From positions 1-6,490 of the forward strand of contig WRDZ01000041.1 of assembly GCA_009779595.1 (NCBI GenBank): 6,490 nucleotides of DNA, written 5' to 3'. Position numbers and translations under genes: made by a program. Shown here piece after piece: positions 5,293 through 6,490 of this stretch (its first letter is position 1; every line of letters starts with the position of its first letter). The DNA is from Alphaproteobacteria bacterium. Its GTDB lineage: Bacteria; Pseudomonadota; Alphaproteobacteria; WRDZ01. The notes under the pieces were generated by a model that saw only the letters and a program-made list of their open reading frames with translations, was not told the DNA's origin and did no database searches.

Positions 5293-6123
5293 ATGGCCGA
5301 CGAAAGTTTCATCGCGCATTTGGGGGCTTTGCGCCAGGTCTTCATAAGATGTTTTGCCGCCGTGGCAATCCTGTTCGCGCCCGCATACCTTTTAACGCCT
5401 TTTGCAATCGAATGGCTGATAAGCTGGTCTTTGCCGGAAACATTGGGGAGCCTGTATTTCTTCTCTCCGCTGGAAGCGTTCGTGGCGCGCCTGCGGCTGG
5501 CCTTTGTCCTGGCGTTGATTTTCGCGTTCCCGTACGTGCTTAGGCAGATATGGACCTTCCTGCTGCCCGCCCTGTATGAGAACGAACGCCGCGCCTTCAA
5601 AGGCTGGATAATCGCTTCGACGGCGCTGTTCGCGGCCGGAATGGCGTTCTGCCTGCTTGTCATCGTGCCGATACTGATGGAGTTTTCCTTAAGTTTCGCT
5701 TCGGACAGCCTGCAGCCGGCCATACGCCTAAGCGAGTTCCTTGGCCTGGTCGGCGGGCTGGCCTTGGCGTTCGGCGTGGTGTTCCAGTTCCCGCTGGCGG
5801 TCATGCTGGCGGTGCGGTTTGGCTTGGTGCGCGTGGCTACTCTGAAAGACAAGCGGCCGTATATCATAGTGCTTATCCTGATAGTCGCGACGCTGGTTAC
5901 ACCGCCGGACGTTGCCAGCCAGCTGCTGATGGCGCTTCCGACCTGGCTGCTGTTCGAGATAAGCCTGTTGTTCGCCGCCAGGATGGAAAAGCCGCTGGAA
6001 GAGGAGCCAGAGGAAAAAACTGAAGAGGAAATTGAAGAAGAAACCGATGTTCCTTTAGAAAAAGACGGAATGCTTGCGCTTTACGAACAGCAGGCGAAAA
6101 AGCCGAAAAGGAGAAGGAAGTGA
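5293..6123 (+). CDS. tatC: Sec-independent translocase subunit TatC
   Basis: TatC is the six-helix membrane receptor for twin-arginine signals. The 276 residues show family blocks: FFSPLEAF (56-63), the FPYVLRQIW...LPALYENERR stretch (79-100), KDKRPYIIV (185-193) and TPPDVASQ (203-210). E98 corresponds to E. coli Glu103, a signal-binding residue. The N-terminal HLxELR motif reads HLGALR (9-14), so the position of E. coli Glu15 is Ala12. The position of Glu170 is Gln165. The C-terminal tail alternates strongly: acidic at 236-258 (EEEPEEKTEEEIEEE), then basic (KKPKRRRK) at 269-276. It is longer than the 258-residue E. coli protein mainly through this tail. The start ATG follows the tatA stop with no space and has no good ribosome binding site, so translation is probably coupled to tatA. 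Confidence 0.93.
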   Translation: MADESFIAHLGALRQVFIRCFAAVAILFAPAYLLTPFAIEWLISWSLPETLGSLYFFSPLEAFVARLRLAFVLALIFAFPYVLRQIWTFLLPALYENERRAFKGWIIASTALFAAGMAFCLLVIVPILMEFSLSFASDSLQPAIRLSEFLGLVGGLALAFGVVFQFPLAVMLAVRFGLVRVATLKDKRPYIIVLILIVATLVTPPDVASQLLMALPTWLLFEISLLFAARMEKPLEEEPEEKTEEEIEEETDVPLEKDGMLALYEQQAKKPKRRRK

Positions 6124-6490
6124 TTTATGTTTGCAGATATGAAACCGCGGCCGGGCCTTTGTTGATGGGCGCGAACGAAACAGCCATAGTCGCCCTGGAG
6201 TTCCGGGAAAATAGCAAGGCTGTCAAGGGGGCTATGCTTAAGGAAAACCCGGTGCTTAAGCAGGCCAGGGCCGAACTTGACCAGTACTTTGCCGGGGAAC
6301 GGCGCGATTTTTCCGTGCCAATCGACCCGCAGGGGACCCAGTTCCAGCGCCGTGTGTGGAAAGCTCTGCAAACCATACCTTACGGGGAAACGCGCAGCTA
6401 TAAGGATATAGCAATCGCGGCCGGTTGCCCCAAGGGTTTCCGCGCCGTGGGGCTGGCAAACAACCGCAACCCCATATCAATAATCATCCC
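6120..6490 (+). CDS. ogt: Methylated-DNA--protein-cysteine methyltransferase (Ogt/MGMT type), 3' end missing
   Basis: This protein removes the alkyl group from O6-alkylguanine in DNA by transferring it to its own cysteine. There are 123 complete residues before the edge. Seen: the N-terminal domain start IYVCRYETAAGPLLMGA, then GTQFQRRVWKALQTIPYG (72-89), TRSYKDIA (91-98), PKGFRAVGLANNRNP (104-118) and SIII. The window ends in the Pro codon immediately before the expected PCHRV catalytic motif. The start is GTG at 6120, forming a GTGA overlap with the tatC stop, with AAAAGGAG (6106-6113) 6 nt upstream. This start restores the usual N-terminus, which an ATG start would truncate. It is a single-domain protein, without the regulatory part of Ada. 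Its presence in the Tat operon is probably a matter of co-transcription rather than shared function. Confidence 0.92.
   Translation, partial: MIYVCRYETAAGPLLMGANETAIVALEFRENSKAVKGAMLKENPVLKQARAELDQYFAGERRDFSVPIDPQGTQFQRRVWKALQTIPYGETRSYKDIAIAAGCPKGFRAVGLANNRNPISIII

Noticed and set aside
5145..5867. Long antisense open frame (240 codons) opposite tatA/tatC
   Set aside because: It is a by-product of GC-rich codon use on the coding strand; it is rich in Arg, Ser and Ala, has no recognisable domain, and both genes opposite are certain.

Overview
The window is a compact bacterial stretch, moderately GC-rich, with sigma70-type promoters, clear Shine-Dalgarno sites and genes packed into short operons. 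A minimal Tat translocase, a NapH/NapG-type polyferredoxin and a DUF362 protein suggest a Gram-negative organism, plausibly an anaerobe. The ankyrin-repeat protein and the NAD-salvage genes do not fix the lineage, and I do not name a taxon.

Positions 1-1000 (minus strand) hold a short NAD-salvage operon. A textbook-perfect promoter (TTGACA, 18 bp, TATAAT) drives a roughly 110-nt structured leader, then a NadM-type NMN adenylyltransferase, a strong intercistronic hairpin, and the 5' part of a nicotinamidase cut by the window edge. The leader can fold into two mutually exclusive states. One is a terminator-like hairpin ending in U7 that also hides the nadM ribosome binding site. The other is a helix that breaks it. 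This looks like an attenuator or riboswitch of a type I do not recognise.

Positions 1004-1845 hold an ankyrin-repeat gene (minus strand). Its stop codon begins its own terminator, and its divergent promoter region is shared with a six-helix membrane protein of unknown function (1846-2520, plus strand), which lacks a visible ribosome binding site.

Positions 2548-6490 (plus strand) are one tightly coupled operon. It encodes a DUF362 protein with a Tat signal, a polytopic NapH-NapG-like iron-sulfur fusion protein, TatA, TatC and an O6-methylguanine-DNA methyltransferase cut at the right edge. The two Tat cargo candidates lie next to their own translocase. The fusion protein carries a twin-arginine motif before its last membrane helix, so its C-terminal ferredoxin domain is probably exported by Tat after Sec inserts the rest. 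In this sequence the fusion gene is broken by a -1 frameshift near 4498, exactly between the membrane part and the exported ferredoxin part. TatC lacks the acidic residue of the HLxELR motif that normally helps to bind the twin arginines.

The two items most worth following up are the nadM leader RNA and the Tat-cargo/TatAC iron-sulfur module with its frameshift and altered TatC.
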